Shown piece after piece: positions 5,132-13,098 of a stretch of 17,283 nucleotides of DNA. Source of the DNA: SpSt-1165 sp964391725 (GTDB lineage: Bacteria > Chloroflexota > Anaerolineae > Anaerolineales > Anaerolineaceae); the NCBI GenBank assembly GCA_964391725.1, contig CAYMNB010000056.1, positions 1 through 17,283 on the forward strand, in the 5' to 3' direction. The notes under the pieces are model-generated. The model worked only from the letters and a program-made list of their open reading frames with translations. It ran no database searches and was not told the DNA's origin. The position numbers and the translations under genes are program-made. How positions within the stretch are numbered: the first letter of the stretch is position 1; every line of letters starts with the position of its first letter.

Positions 5132-6949
5132 TTAACTATCGCTGCTGCCGGGTTCTGGTTGTGTGTCGCCATTGCCAAACCACAACTGGCGCATCTCTTC
5201 CTGCGTTTCCAGCAGCTCATCCAGGGTGCCGATGGCAGTCACCTGCCCGCCCTGCATCAAGATGATCTGGTCAGCATTTTCCAACACAGCATGGCGGTGC
5301 GATACCGCCAGAATCGTATGGTTCTGCAGGGCAAACACACGCTCCCACAACTTCTTCTCAGTTTCCACATCCAGTGCACTGGAGATGTCGTCCAAAACCA
5401 GTAACTCAGGGTCACGGACAAACATGCGTGCGGCAGCAGACCGCTGGCGCTGTCCTCCGCTGAGGCGAACACCACGCGCTCCCAGGGTTGCCTGCAATCC
5501 GCCTTCAATGACTTTTAGATCGTCTTCCATCACGGCAGTGTATAAGGCAAAATCAAGGTCAACGGCATCTTCCGGCATTCCCATCAAAACATTCTCTTTC
5601 ATGGATTCTGAGAACAATTGCGGGATTTGGGGGGTATAGGCGCAACGCGGCGGTTGGAAGAAATGTGCGGGATCTTCGACCAGCTGATCATTCCAATAGA
5701 TATTACCGCTTTCGCGGGGCAGCAACCCCAGCAAAGTACGCAGAACGGTGGTTTTGCCTGAGCCAATTCGCCCGGTGATGACAGTGAAAGTATTGCGCGG
5801 TAGCGTGAAACTGACGTTTTGAATACCGTGACCGGTTGGGCCGAACTGGAAGCTCAACCCTTCGACCCTCACCTCTGAAAGCCAGTGTTCCCGGGTCTTC
5901 GCCACATAGGGTACTGCCGGCAAACTGCCTGTCAAATACAAACGGTTGTGTTCGGTGAGTGTCTTGATCGAATCAGGCGCTAACACGTCAGCGATACGAT
6001 CCATGGATACTGTGATTTGCTGGTAACGTGCCATGATATCGCCGAACATCCCCATGAATTCACTCAAATAACCAAGGTAATAAACAAACAGACTGAAATC
6101 ACCAACGGTGAAATTTTGGGTGCCGATCAAGTCACCCATCGTCAGCAGGATAAAGCCAGTCCCCAAGTTGACAATGCTGCTATAAGAAAAGTGGATGAAC
6201 TCATGGAAAACAGTGTCTTTGATGGCTTTGTTGCGCAGGTCTTCGGTCAATTCATTAAATTTCCCGATTACGCTCTTTTCGGCGCCCGACACTTTCATTG
6301 ACTCAACCGCAGAGAAGATCTCACCGATCATACCGCTCAACCGCCCGGAGGCAGACCGCCGGGCTTTGCGCAAGCGAATAAACTTTTGGGTCGCAAAACG
6401 AGAAATAAACAAAATAAACAACGTCGGCAGCATGGCGATTAACGTGATTCTTGGGCTGATCTGCACCATGATAACCAGGGCAGTGATGGCGAACACCGCC
6501 TGTCCGATTGGCGATACCAATTCATTCGCAAAACGGGCAACCTCATCGGTATCACCCCGCAACCGGCTGATGGTTTCACCTGTTGATTCGGGGTAGGGCT
6601 GCGCACCTGGATGATGGAGCAACCGGTATAACATGTTACGCCGCATCAGACCAGTGAAATTGGTATGCACCACACTGTAGACCAAAAAATCCGCCAGGTT
6701 GCCGATATTGGTTGCCACCGAAACCCCGATGATCACTGCGACGATACCCCAATGATCCATAGCGAACTGAGCTTCACCGCTCAACACATTGAAGAATTCG
6801 CGCATCAACAAACCGATCGCCTGCGGAAATACGGCAAAGAACAACATTTCCAGTAAGAAGAAAGGAATAAAGATACCCGGTTTAAAACTGACCAGTTTCC
6901 ACAGATGGTAAAGCGGGGAGGTTTTGCGGTTGTTGGCTTGCTTACTCAC
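5132..6949 (-). CDS. ABC exporter half-transporter, subunit with degenerate Walker B
   Basis: The 605-residue TMD-NBD protein has a six-helix type IV exporter membrane domain (about 20-330) and a nucleotide-binding domain (about 350-590). Motifs seen: Walker A GRIGSGKT (393-400), Q-loop TPQIPQLF, canonical signature LSGGQ (496-500), Walker B LLVLDD with Asp521 where the catalytic Glu is normal, and H-loop His551. Its ATG overlaps the stop of the upstream exporter gene (ATGA, 6946-6949), so the two are translationally coupled and form a heterodimer. Its Walker A/B, paired with the partner's LSAGE signature, makes the non-hydrolytic site; its own LSGGQ serves the catalytic site. This is the known asymmetric pattern of BmrCD and TM287/288-type exporters. 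Substrate unknown; lipids, drugs or peptides are all possible. Confidence 0.95.
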   Translation of the reverse strand: MSKQANNRKTSPLYHLWKLVSFKPGIFIPFFLLEMLFFAVFPQAIGLLMREFFNVLSGEAQFAMDHWGIVAVIIGVSVATNIGNLADFLVYSVVHTNFTGLMRRNMLYRLLHHPGAQPYPESTGETISRLRGDTDEVARFANELVSPIGQAVFAITALVIMVQISPRITLIAMLPTLFILFISRFATQKFIRLRKARRSASGRLSGMIGEIFSAVESMKVSGAEKSVIGKFNELTEDLRNKAIKDTVFHEFIHFSYSSIVNLGTGFILLTMGDLIGTQNFTVGDFSLFVYYLGYLSEFMGMFGDIMARYQQITVSMDRIADVLAPDSIKTLTEHNRLYLTGSLPAVPYVAKTREHWLSEVRVEGLSFQFGPTGHGIQNVSFTLPRNTFTVITGRIGSGKTTVLRTLLGLLPRESGNIYWNDQLVEDPAHFFQPPRCAYTPQIPQLFSESMKENVLMGMPEDAVDLDFALYTAVMEDDLKVIEGGLQATLGARGVRLSGGQRQRSAAARMFVRDPELLVLDDISSALDVETEKKLWERVFALQNHTILAVSHRHAVLENADQIILMQGGQVTAIGTLDELLETQEEMRQLWFGNGDTQPEPGSSDS

Positions 6950-8814
6950 TTCAACACCTCCTCCATACCAGTATTCAGCAGCTGTGAGAAAATTGATTTT
7001 TCATCCGCTTGCAGCGCCGCGCGCTTGCCATACTCTTGGATAACGCCATTCGACAGGATCATGATCTCATCCGCTCGCTGCACGGTTTCTAACCGGTGGG
7101 CGATGATGATGGCAGTGCGGTTCTGGATCAGGCGGTCCATGGCTTTTTCAAGCATTGCCTCGGTAGCGGGGTCAATACGTGAAGAGGCTTCATCCAAAAT
7201 GATCAAACCCGGATCGCGCAGGAAAATGCGGGTGAATGCCAGCAGCTGCGATTCACCTGCACTGAGGCCGATGGCGCCCGATTCGATGCGCGTGTCCAGG
7301 CCATCTGGCATGCTCTTGAACCAATCCTCCACCCCCAATTGGTGAATGACCTCAAGAATCTTCTCGTCTGTTATATTATGGTCGAAAAAAGTCAAATTGT
7401 CGCGAATGGACGCATAGAATAATTGCACCTGCTGGGTGATAACACCCACATCACGCCGCAAATCGGCAAACGAAAGGTCTCGCAAATCCACCATGTTCTG
7501 CTGCGGATAACCGATGCGAATAGCGCCGCTGACCGGATCGTACAAACGACAAAGCAATCGTATCAGGGTGGTTTTGCCACTGCCGGTTCTGCCTAACAGC
7601 CCCAGGATGTTGCCAGGAGCCAGCGTGAAGGACACATCATCCAAAATGAGGGCATCCTGCCCCTGTTCTTGATGTTCCCGTTTCGCCAGAGCAAGCAGTT
7701 CTGAGGAAGGCATATCATCGTACCGGAAAGAAACATGATCATACTGCACCCCCAACGGCTCATTGCCGCCATTAGAAACCAGCGCCAGCGGTTCATCGGG
7801 TTCTGCCACCGTGGGTTGAATGTTCATCAATTCATGAATACGCCAGATGCCGGCAGTCGCGTTCTGAAAGTTACGCAATTGAAAACCGATAGCTTGCAAC
7901 GGCTGCCTCATCATGGTGGTGTAATGATAGGTCAGGTAGACAATACCCAGACTGATCGCCCCTTTCAGGAACAAGTCGCCACTCACCCCCACCACGATCG
8001 TGATTCCGACCATGAACGGCAAAAAACCAGTCAGGTAAAACAGGTTACCCATGATTGATTGCGCCATCTCTGATTTTCGTACACGGCGGTACTGCTGTGA
8101 CATGCGCAGCAAGGTATATTCTCTGCCGCCATTGCCAGCGATATCTTCCATGCCTGCCAGGCGCTCTTCCATGAACCCGAATAGATCCCCGTACGCTTTG
8201 CGCACATCGCGAAACGAGCGTACTGCCAGGTTGCGGGTAAGGTACAAAATAACCAGGATCACACTGATAAAGCCTGCCAATATGGCACCCAAAACCCAAT
8301 TTTCACGCCACAGGAGCACCACAATGCTGCCGATGATCAACAGGTTTGCCACCAAAGTGATGGTCATGCGTGAAAAGAAATTGCCCAATTGCTGGATATC
8401 ACCCACAATGCGCTCGATCATCTCGCCGGGTGAATGGTTGTTGTGGAAGGAAAGATCCAACCCAAGAGTGTGTTCCATGACATCATTGCGCAATTCGTTG
8501 GTTGCCCCCCAGGTGACCGATTGAATGATGTAGGAACTGAAAATTAAAAATCCCTGCTGTAAAATCGAAAAAACCAGAAACAGGATCGACAGGCGCAGCA
8601 ACTCAGATTGCTCTGCCCCAGCCATGGCTTCATCGATGAAACGGCTGATGATCTGTGGACTGACCAGACGTAACCCGATATCGAGCAGCACACTGACTGC
8701 GATCAGTCCAACCATTTTCCAGCGAGAACCAAGATAACGACCGAAGATACTTACATATACCTTGAGAGGGATCTTCTCGCTATGCCCCTCTGGGACTTCA
8801 TACGAGTATTGCAT
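6946..8814 (-). CDS. ABC exporter half-transporter, subunit with catalytic Glu and degenerate signature
   Basis: This 622-residue TMD-NBD protein is the first gene of the exporter pair. Six hydrophobic segments lie in residues about 25-340. NBD motifs: Walker A GRTGSGKT (408-415), Q-loop ITQQVQLF, signature LSAGE (517-521) replacing LSGGQ, Walker B LIILDE with catalytic Glu542, and H-loop His573. An insertion rich in Glu/Gln before Walker A (residues about 373-395) is a little longer than usual. With the downstream subunit it gives one consensus and one degenerate ATP site. The ATG at 8814 has no Shine-Dalgarno, but TATAAT lies 6 nt upstream, suggesting a leaderless operon mRNA. A terminator of the preceding gene lies at 8883-8908, so the pair is its own unit. 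Confidence 0.95.
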   Translation of the reverse strand: MQYSYEVPEGHSEKIPLKVYVSIFGRYLGSRWKMVGLIAVSVLLDIGLRLVSPQIISRFIDEAMAGAEQSELLRLSILFLVFSILQQGFLIFSSYIIQSVTWGATNELRNDVMEHTLGLDLSFHNNHSPGEMIERIVGDIQQLGNFFSRMTITLVANLLIIGSIVVLLWRENWVLGAILAGFISVILVILYLTRNLAVRSFRDVRKAYGDLFGFMEERLAGMEDIAGNGGREYTLLRMSQQYRRVRKSEMAQSIMGNLFYLTGFLPFMVGITIVVGVSGDLFLKGAISLGIVYLTYHYTTMMRQPLQAIGFQLRNFQNATAGIWRIHELMNIQPTVAEPDEPLALVSNGGNEPLGVQYDHVSFRYDDMPSSELLALAKREHQEQGQDALILDDVSFTLAPGNILGLLGRTGSGKTTLIRLLCRLYDPVSGAIRIGYPQQNMVDLRDLSFADLRRDVGVITQQVQLFYASIRDNLTFFDHNITDEKILEVIHQLGVEDWFKSMPDGLDTRIESGAIGLSAGESQLLAFTRIFLRDPGLIILDEASSRIDPATEAMLEKAMDRLIQNRTAIIIAHRLETVQRADEIMILSNGVIQEYGKRAALQADEKSIFSQLLNTGMEEVLK

Positions 8815-8820
8815 GCAGCA

Positions 8821-8826
8821 ATTATA
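8821..8826 (-). promoter_or_regulatory. -10 element placed for a leaderless exporter mRNA
   Basis: TATAAT on the minus strand ends exactly 6 nt before the ATG at 8814, the same distance as at the CPCC gene. A TTGACA lies further upstream (complement of 8840-8845), but only 13 nt away, too close for a standard -35. Recognition may depend mostly on the -10. Confidence 0.5.
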
Positions 8827-8873
8827 CCGACTTTCTGCCTGTCAATTTACAGTTTGTTAACATGACGAACAAC

Positions 8874-8908
8874 ATGAAAACAAGGGAGTGGTGCAAACGC
8901 CACTCCCT
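8874..8908 (-). terminator. Intrinsic terminator of the acidic membrane-protein gene
   Basis: On the minus strand AGGGAGTGG and CCACTCCCT (8883-8891/8900-8908) form a perfect 9-bp stem with an 8-nt loop, followed by TGTTTTC. It lies 23 nt after the stop codon at 8932. Confidence 0.85.
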
Positions 8909-8931
8909 CTGGGTTACAAGTTGTCTATCGC

Positions 8932-10923
8932 TCAGGGTTTTCGCAGGTAAAGTTCGTCGTAATGCACTTCGGTAGCAAACTGGCTTGTGCCTGCTTGCGA
9001 CACAAACCCTATCTTGCCTTCCGTGAAAGTATCATCAATCGCCAGATCAAGCACATGCCCATTGACTGTCAGACGCAGTTGATTGCCCTCGCAGTAGGCT
9101 TCAATAATATTCTTATTGACTTCACGATTGGCTTTGATCACGCGTGAATACTGCCAGCCATTGATGGGATAGAATATCCCGTTCACATATTTTTCAATCA
9201 CATATTGCCCGTTGTTGGTGATGCGGAAGGCATATCCGTCGCCATTCGGCTGCACCCGGCACATGACGCCATAGGTCGAAAGTGTTTCGATATTTTGATC
9301 GAGTTGTGTCATCTCAACTTCGAGCACAACGTCCTGGTAAACGACATCCATGCTGACAATGGTCGGCACTTCAGGCACGATCGAATACAGATAGTAGAAC
9401 CCGCTGGCATAGCCGTTAAATCCCCAGGTAGCGTCACTCAACGTTGGCCAGGCGCCATGTTGATCTTCGAAATTATCATACACGAGCAAACGCTCATCAC
9501 TCTGTTTGGGCAGGTTGCCACTCTCACTGGCAACGGCTGGATTTTGCTGGATTCCCTGCACATAATTCCAGCCGACCAGAACCGCCACACCCACAATGAA
9601 AACTCCCAGAAATATAATCAACAGCAGCGCCCATACCGGCAGTTTCCCTTTTTTTCGCTTGGCTTTGCTGGGTGAATGCATGGTGTCACCCGCCGGCGCA
9701 GTCACTTCTGCTGGAACCGTGTTGAGCTGATCAAATTCATCTTGAACCGGCAGTTCAAAAGGTGCTTCGTCACTCTCAGACTCTTCTTCCTCTTCATCGG
9801 AGAAGTCAAACGTCTCCAAAGGTTTGCCTTGCTGGGTCGCTTCCAGGTAATCCTGGTTTGATGCATACACCAGATCATCCAGGGAAAAATCATCGTCTTC
9901 GGTTTCATCTTCTGCCGTTGGCGATGTTTCTTCCTCTACATCCAATATATATTCTTCTTGTTCGGCCAGTGGCGTTGATTCTTCGAGCGTTTCAGCGTCA
10001 GCAAAGAGATCAGGCAATGGCACATCGTCATCATCTTCATCATCGCCTTCGAGCTCAAAATCACTCTCATCAACATTAGCCCACAAAGATTGGATGGCTT
10101 CTTCTGAAACAGGTTCAGCAGGCATGTGTAATTCGCCGGTGACAACCTCCTTTGGCGCGACCTCGCGAACATCAGTTTCTAACACCGCATCTTCCTCTTC
10201 CCAGGCTTCTTCTTCATCATCGGGGAAAGCACCGGCAAACACCGCCGAGAAGTCGATCTGATTGCCGTCCTCCAAGGAAGGTTCTTCTATCTCGTCACTG
10301 TCTTCAAACAGAAAGGCATCATCGCTTTCATCCAGTTCGATTGGCTGCGCGGTCCCCTCTCCCATCATCGATTCCAAACTCACCGGCTGGGTGATATCAA
10401 GATATTCCGCCAGACCTTCCACTTCTTCTGCAGGAGCAGCCAGGGGATCATCTTCGATCTCCAGGCCCTTGCCTTTAAGGATCACATCGAAAATGTCATC
10501 ACTATCGAACAGTTTAAAGGCCTGAGAGTCACTGCTCTCCGCAAATTGTGAGGCCAGTTGTTCTTCGAATGCTTTATCAAAGGGAGACGGTTCATCAGCT
10601 TCTGTAAATTCTGCATCAGCGTCTTCCGGGAAAATCTCATCAATCGCAGCCAGTTCTTCACCCTGCTGCGATGATTCCCCAGACATTTCTTGCGAAACTT
10701 CTTCGACTGTTTCGATTTCTTCGTCGAGATCGTCCTGAACCCATTTCTCTCCATCGAAGTAATACCACAGGCCGCTTTGCACCCCAATCTGCCAGTAGCG
10801 CCCGTCTTTGTCCTTATAGACCATGCTGTTCACTTGTCGCTCAAATGAATCGGCATCTAGCTCCCCCTGTTCAAATTTCTCCCGCAATCGAATGTATCGC
10901 TGCATAATCTGGGTAAAATCCAT
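8932..10923 (-). CDS. Single-pass membrane protein: W/Y/G motif, long acidic linker, extracytoplasmic lectin-like domain
   Basis: The 663-residue protein starts at an ATG with GAAGGAG 7 nt upstream. Residues 1-65 are a compact head with a helical stretch and then a W/Y/G motif (GRYWQIG...GLWYYFDGEKWV, about 41-63); I know the style from Chloroflexota proteins but not its function. Residues about 65-415 are extremely rich in Asp/Glu and poor in hydrophobics, so probably disordered. A basic stop (KAKRKKGK) precedes one TM helix at about 427-450. The outer domain (about 480-660) reads like the concanavalin-A/LamG-type fold of DUF1080 (3-keto-disaccharide hydrolase-like) domains: YDNFED...GAW near the start and GKIGFVSQAG near the end. 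A positive-inside rule puts the acidic part in the cytoplasm. It may link an outer carbohydrate-binding module to a cytoplasmic partner; this is inference. Monocistronic. Confidence 0.75.
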   Translation of the reverse strand: MDFTQIMQRYIRLREKFEQGELDADSFERQVNSMVYKDKDGRYWQIGVQSGLWYYFDGEKWVQDDLDEEIETVEEVSQEMSGESSQQGEELAAIDEIFPEDADAEFTEADEPSPFDKAFEEQLASQFAESSDSQAFKLFDSDDIFDVILKGKGLEIEDDPLAAPAEEVEGLAEYLDITQPVSLESMMGEGTAQPIELDESDDAFLFEDSDEIEEPSLEDGNQIDFSAVFAGAFPDDEEEAWEEEDAVLETDVREVAPKEVVTGELHMPAEPVSEEAIQSLWANVDESDFELEGDDEDDDDVPLPDLFADAETLEESTPLAEQEEYILDVEEETSPTAEDETEDDDFSLDDLVYASNQDYLEATQQGKPLETFDFSDEEEEESESDEAPFELPVQDEFDQLNTVPAEVTAPAGDTMHSPSKAKRKKGKLPVWALLLIIFLGVFIVGVAVLVGWNYVQGIQQNPAVASESGNLPKQSDERLLVYDNFEDQHGAWPTLSDATWGFNGYASGFYYLYSIVPEVPTIVSMDVVYQDVVLEVEMTQLDQNIETLSTYGVMCRVQPNGDGYAFRITNNGQYVIEKYVNGIFYPINGWQYSRVIKANREVNKNIIEAYCEGNQLRLTVNGHVLDLAIDDTFTEGKIGFVSQAGTSQFATEVHYDELYLRKP

Positions 10924-11020
10924 TTTCGTGCTCCTTCATGTCGCTAAAGAAAACAACCTTGTTACAAGAGTGCAGTATGCCAAATGATTGATTGTGTGAT
11001 TGATACTCACCCTTGCTCTT

Positions 11021-11026
11021 ATTATA
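11021..11026 (-). promoter_or_regulatory. -10 element for the acidic membrane-protein gene
   Basis: TATAAT on the minus strand (within GTTTATAATAAG) lies about 97 nt before the ATG at 10923. The T-rich tract of a terminator-like hairpin is directly upstream, and no good -35 is visible. The remaining leader has no recognisable structure. Confidence 0.5.
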
Positions 11027-11030
11027 AACA

Positions 11031-11070
11031 CAAAAAGAAAAAACAAAAACATCACAGAGGAAGCCTCTGT
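11031..11070 (-). terminator. Terminator-like hairpin ending the minus-strand arfB-GNAT cluster
   Basis: On the minus strand ACAGAGG and CCTCTGT (7 bp, 11054-11060/11064-11070, 3-nt loop) are followed after four bases by a long T-rich tract (TTTTTGTTTTTTCTTTTT). It is the first good terminator reached after the GNAT gene, over 300 nt downstream of its stop. Confidence 0.55.
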
Positions 11071-11106
11071 TCGTAAGATGCAATTTTGATACCATCCCCT
11101 TAAAAC

Positions 11107-11135
11107 GGATATACCACGCTGCGCGTGGTATATCC
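11107..11135. repeat. Perfect 13-bp palindromic hairpin, 3-nt loop
   Basis: GGATATACCACGC (11107-11119) and GCGTGGTATATCC (11123-11135) are exact inverse complements. No T-run follows on either strand, so it is not an ordinary terminator. It lies 22 nt before a micro-ORF with a strong ribosome-binding site. It may be an RNA element, a binding palindrome or the end of a small mobile element. Confidence 0.7.
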
Positions 11136-11157
11136 CAATCGAAGGAGGGTTAGGAGA

Positions 11158-11241
11158 ATGAAACTTGTCACTACAACCTTGATCGCCGGAGATAAATACG
11201 ACATTTCGTGCATATTTACGTCTCGTTACACTGCCACATGA
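11158..11241 (+). CDS. Candidate 27-residue micro-ORF
   Basis: ATG at 11158 is preceded by AAGGAGGG (11142-11149) and by TAGGAGA immediately upstream, one of the better ribosome-binding regions in the window. It encodes MKLVTTTLIAGDKYDISCIF and seven more residues, then TGA at 11239. No family is recognised and no clear promoter is seen. It could be a small protein, a leader peptide or the 5' remnant of a lost gene. Nothing follows it in the same direction. Confidence 0.25.
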   Translation: MKLVTTTLIAGDKYDISCIFTSRYTAT

Positions 11242-11386
11242 GGCAGGAGTACCGTGCGATACTGTAGTCTAATCCCAATATTTAGTGAAACCTTGTAAAT
11301 TTCTGATTTCCTCTATTATATACTATTTTATAGAATTTATTATTAATTATATGTTAATATCGTTTGGGGCAACAACCATCGGCCCC
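11242..11386. other. AT-rich intergenic stretch without a recognised gene
   Basis: 11281-11360 is markedly AT-rich (stretches such as TTTATTATTAATTATATG) unlike its surroundings. A 5-bp GGGGC/GCCCC hairpin (11366-11370/11382-11386) lies directly after the GNAT stop codon but is not followed by Ts on the minus strand. I see no gene here. The composition change could mark an old insertion or deletion junction. Confidence 0.5.
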
Positions 11387-12175
11387 TCACCTGCGGTACA
11401 TCTCACATTCATCATATTCCGCGACAGTCTCGAACCCCAACCGCTGATAGACCTGAATCGCCGCGGCATTGTCCGCCTGCACATTCAGGGCAATAACATC
11501 CACATTGGCTTGCAGCGCTGACAACAGCCGGGCACAAACTTTGCTGGCAAGTCCCCTGCCGCGCATTTCTGGCAAGGTAGTCACATTGCCAATGGCGGCC
11601 ACCCCGTATTGGGGCGAGTAGGTGTGAATGCCTGCCGCGCACTGCAATGTATCACCTGCCCAAATCCCGTAATAGAGGTTGGTGTCCAGCATGCGTGCAT
11701 CAAAGAAATTGCCAGGATAAGCTGCCGCAAATAATTGTTCGATTGCAGGAAGGTGTTCTTTGTTCAGCGGTGCTACCTCAGAGGTGTCAATGTCTTTGTT
11801 TTTCTCAGGATGCCGATACACCATCTTCAAATGACGCCCGTGGGGTACCATTTGATAATGATCACTGAACAACTGGTCAACCCCCGGCGAAAGATGTGCA
11901 TACACGGCAGAAGGCATTAAAGCTTTCAATGCTCTCACAAAATCTTGCGTATGGCCTTGATGAATCTCTGACGATAACAACAGCACCGGCATCCCTGCGC
12001 CGCAATACAACAATGCCAGTCCCGACAAATCATCCCCCGCTTGCCAACCCCACCACATTGTCGATGGCCAGAAAAACGGGTCGAGGTCGCCGATCGCCAG
12101 CACATTCACTTCTTTGTTACGCATCAAAAAGCTGGCAAGCTGCTCTTTTTCATGTAAGCAAATCAAACTACCCAT
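11387..12175 (-). CDS. GNAT-family N-acetyltransferase, two-domain form
   Basis: The 262-residue protein has a C-terminal GNAT fold (about 130-262). GNVTTLPEMRGRGLAS (196-211) contains the acetyl-CoA pyrophosphate-binding motif A (R-G-R-G-L-A, 205-210), and ALNVQADNAAAIQVYQRLGF (229-248) is the typical motif-B region. Residues 1-125 form a divergent N-terminal half, as in duplicated GNATs where only one half binds acetyl-CoA. The acceptor is unknown. It starts 14 nt after the PH-protein stop, with GAGAGG upstream of the ATG, and is the last gene of the tight minus-strand run. It has no TM or signal peptide. Confidence 0.88.
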   Translation of the reverse strand: MGSLICLHEKEQLASFLMRNKEVNVLAIGDLDPFFWPSTMWWGWQAGDDLSGLALLYCGAGMPVLLLSSEIHQGHTQDFVRALKALMPSAVYAHLSPGVDQLFSDHYQMVPHGRHLKMVYRHPEKNKDIDTSEVAPLNKEHLPAIEQLFAAAYPGNFFDARMLDTNLYYGIWAGDTLQCAAGIHTYSPQYGVAAIGNVTTLPEMRGRGLASKVCARLLSALQANVDVIALNVQADNAAAIQVYQRLGFETVAEYDECEMYRR

Positions 12176-12189
12176 GATTATTCAGCCTC

Positions 12190-13092
12190 TCAGGAAACCA
12201 GGGCAATGGAAAGCGCCAGCATCACCGGCAAAACCACACCCGCTCCCCACAACAGATAAGCAGCCAAACGATAGGTCTGCCTGCGATAAAGGAACATGCC
12301 CAATAACAGGTCAACAATCGCCAAGAAGATAGCCCAGAATGGCAGTAATTGCAGACTGACCGGCGTGATCACATCTTGCTGCGAAAAAACAGCCATAGCA
12401 TTCACGTTGCCCAGCATCAACTGAACGATGATCAGTAACGCCAAATTCCCCCCGATCAAGGATAAGAGCAGCAATCTGGCAGAGGTGTTCTGCCAGAGGC
12501 GCGTGAAGATGGTTTCCGGTTCGATCGACACCGCTTCGGCTGGCAACAGGCTGCCGCTTTCGATTGCCTCAGAAAGAGCCTGGGAAAATGCCATCAACCT
12601 CACCGGCGAGATCGCATATACCCGCTCGGGTGTGGCTATGAACAAACTGCGCTGCACGTCATCTGCCATGTATTCTACCCAGCCCAATTCGCGGGAAGGC
12701 ATCAATGCTCGCACAATGCCAGAACGGTAAAAACGCGGGGCCTTCATTTCCAATCCCAGTGAATCAAAACTGCGCACCCACTCGATGGATTGGATCGGTA
12801 TCTTCACCAGCCTGTTACCCCATTGCAGCACCAGAAAGTCGCGGCTGACGGTGTAATCACTGCGGATTAAGCCGAATAAACGAGAACCCAACAGAGGAAT
12901 CATGATCAGCGGTGGTAGCATCACCAGCAGCCAGACCACAAAAACAATGCCCTGTGTTTGAAAGAGAAAAATGATTGCCACGATCATGACGGCAATCGAG
13001 ACGGTGATTAGCGCGCCATGAATGAGTGTGCCCCGCCGACGATCCGGAGCATAATGCTTAATGGCGTTGGAAGGCGGTGTTGGCGCATTCAC
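12190..13092 (-). CDS. Multi-pass membrane protein with a bacterial PH-like domain
   Basis: The 300-residue protein begins at GTG (13092), 6 nt after the stop of the aminotransferase gene and without a good Shine-Dalgarno, so translation is probably coupled. The next in-frame ATG is inside the first TM and is unlikely. Two TM helices (about 23-45 and 48-70) are followed by a soluble domain (about 77-190). Its DYTVSRDFLVLQWG...KIPIQSIEWV strand pattern and YAISPVRLMAFSQAL end resemble bacterial PH domains of the YdbT/bPH type. Three more TM helices follow (about 210-232, 248-268, 277-298). The family has no well-defined reaction; members are membrane scaffold-like proteins. Fold assignment is moderately sure, function unknown. 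Confidence 0.72.
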   Translation of the reverse strand: MNAPTPPSNAIKHYAPDRRRGTLIHGALITVSIAVMIVAIIFLFQTQGIVFVVWLLVMLPPLIMIPLLGSRLFGLIRSDYTVSRDFLVLQWGNRLVKIPIQSIEWVRSFDSLGLEMKAPRFYRSGIVRALMPSRELGWVEYMADDVQRSLFIATPERVYAISPVRLMAFSQALSEAIESGSLLPAEAVSIEPETIFTRLWQNTSARLLLLSLIGGNLALLIIVQLMLGNVNAMAVFSQQDVITPVSLQLLPFWAIFLAIVDLLLGMFLYRRQTYRLAAYLLWGAGVVLPVMLALSIALVS

Positions 13093-13098
13093 AGTAAA

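Noticed and set aside
8840..8845. TTGACA as the -35 of the exporter promoter
   Set aside because: Only 13 nt separate it from TATAAT, too short for sigma70 recognition.
11107..11135. Calling the perfect palindrome an insertion-sequence end
   Set aside because: No transposase fragment, partner inverted repeat or target duplication is visible in the window.
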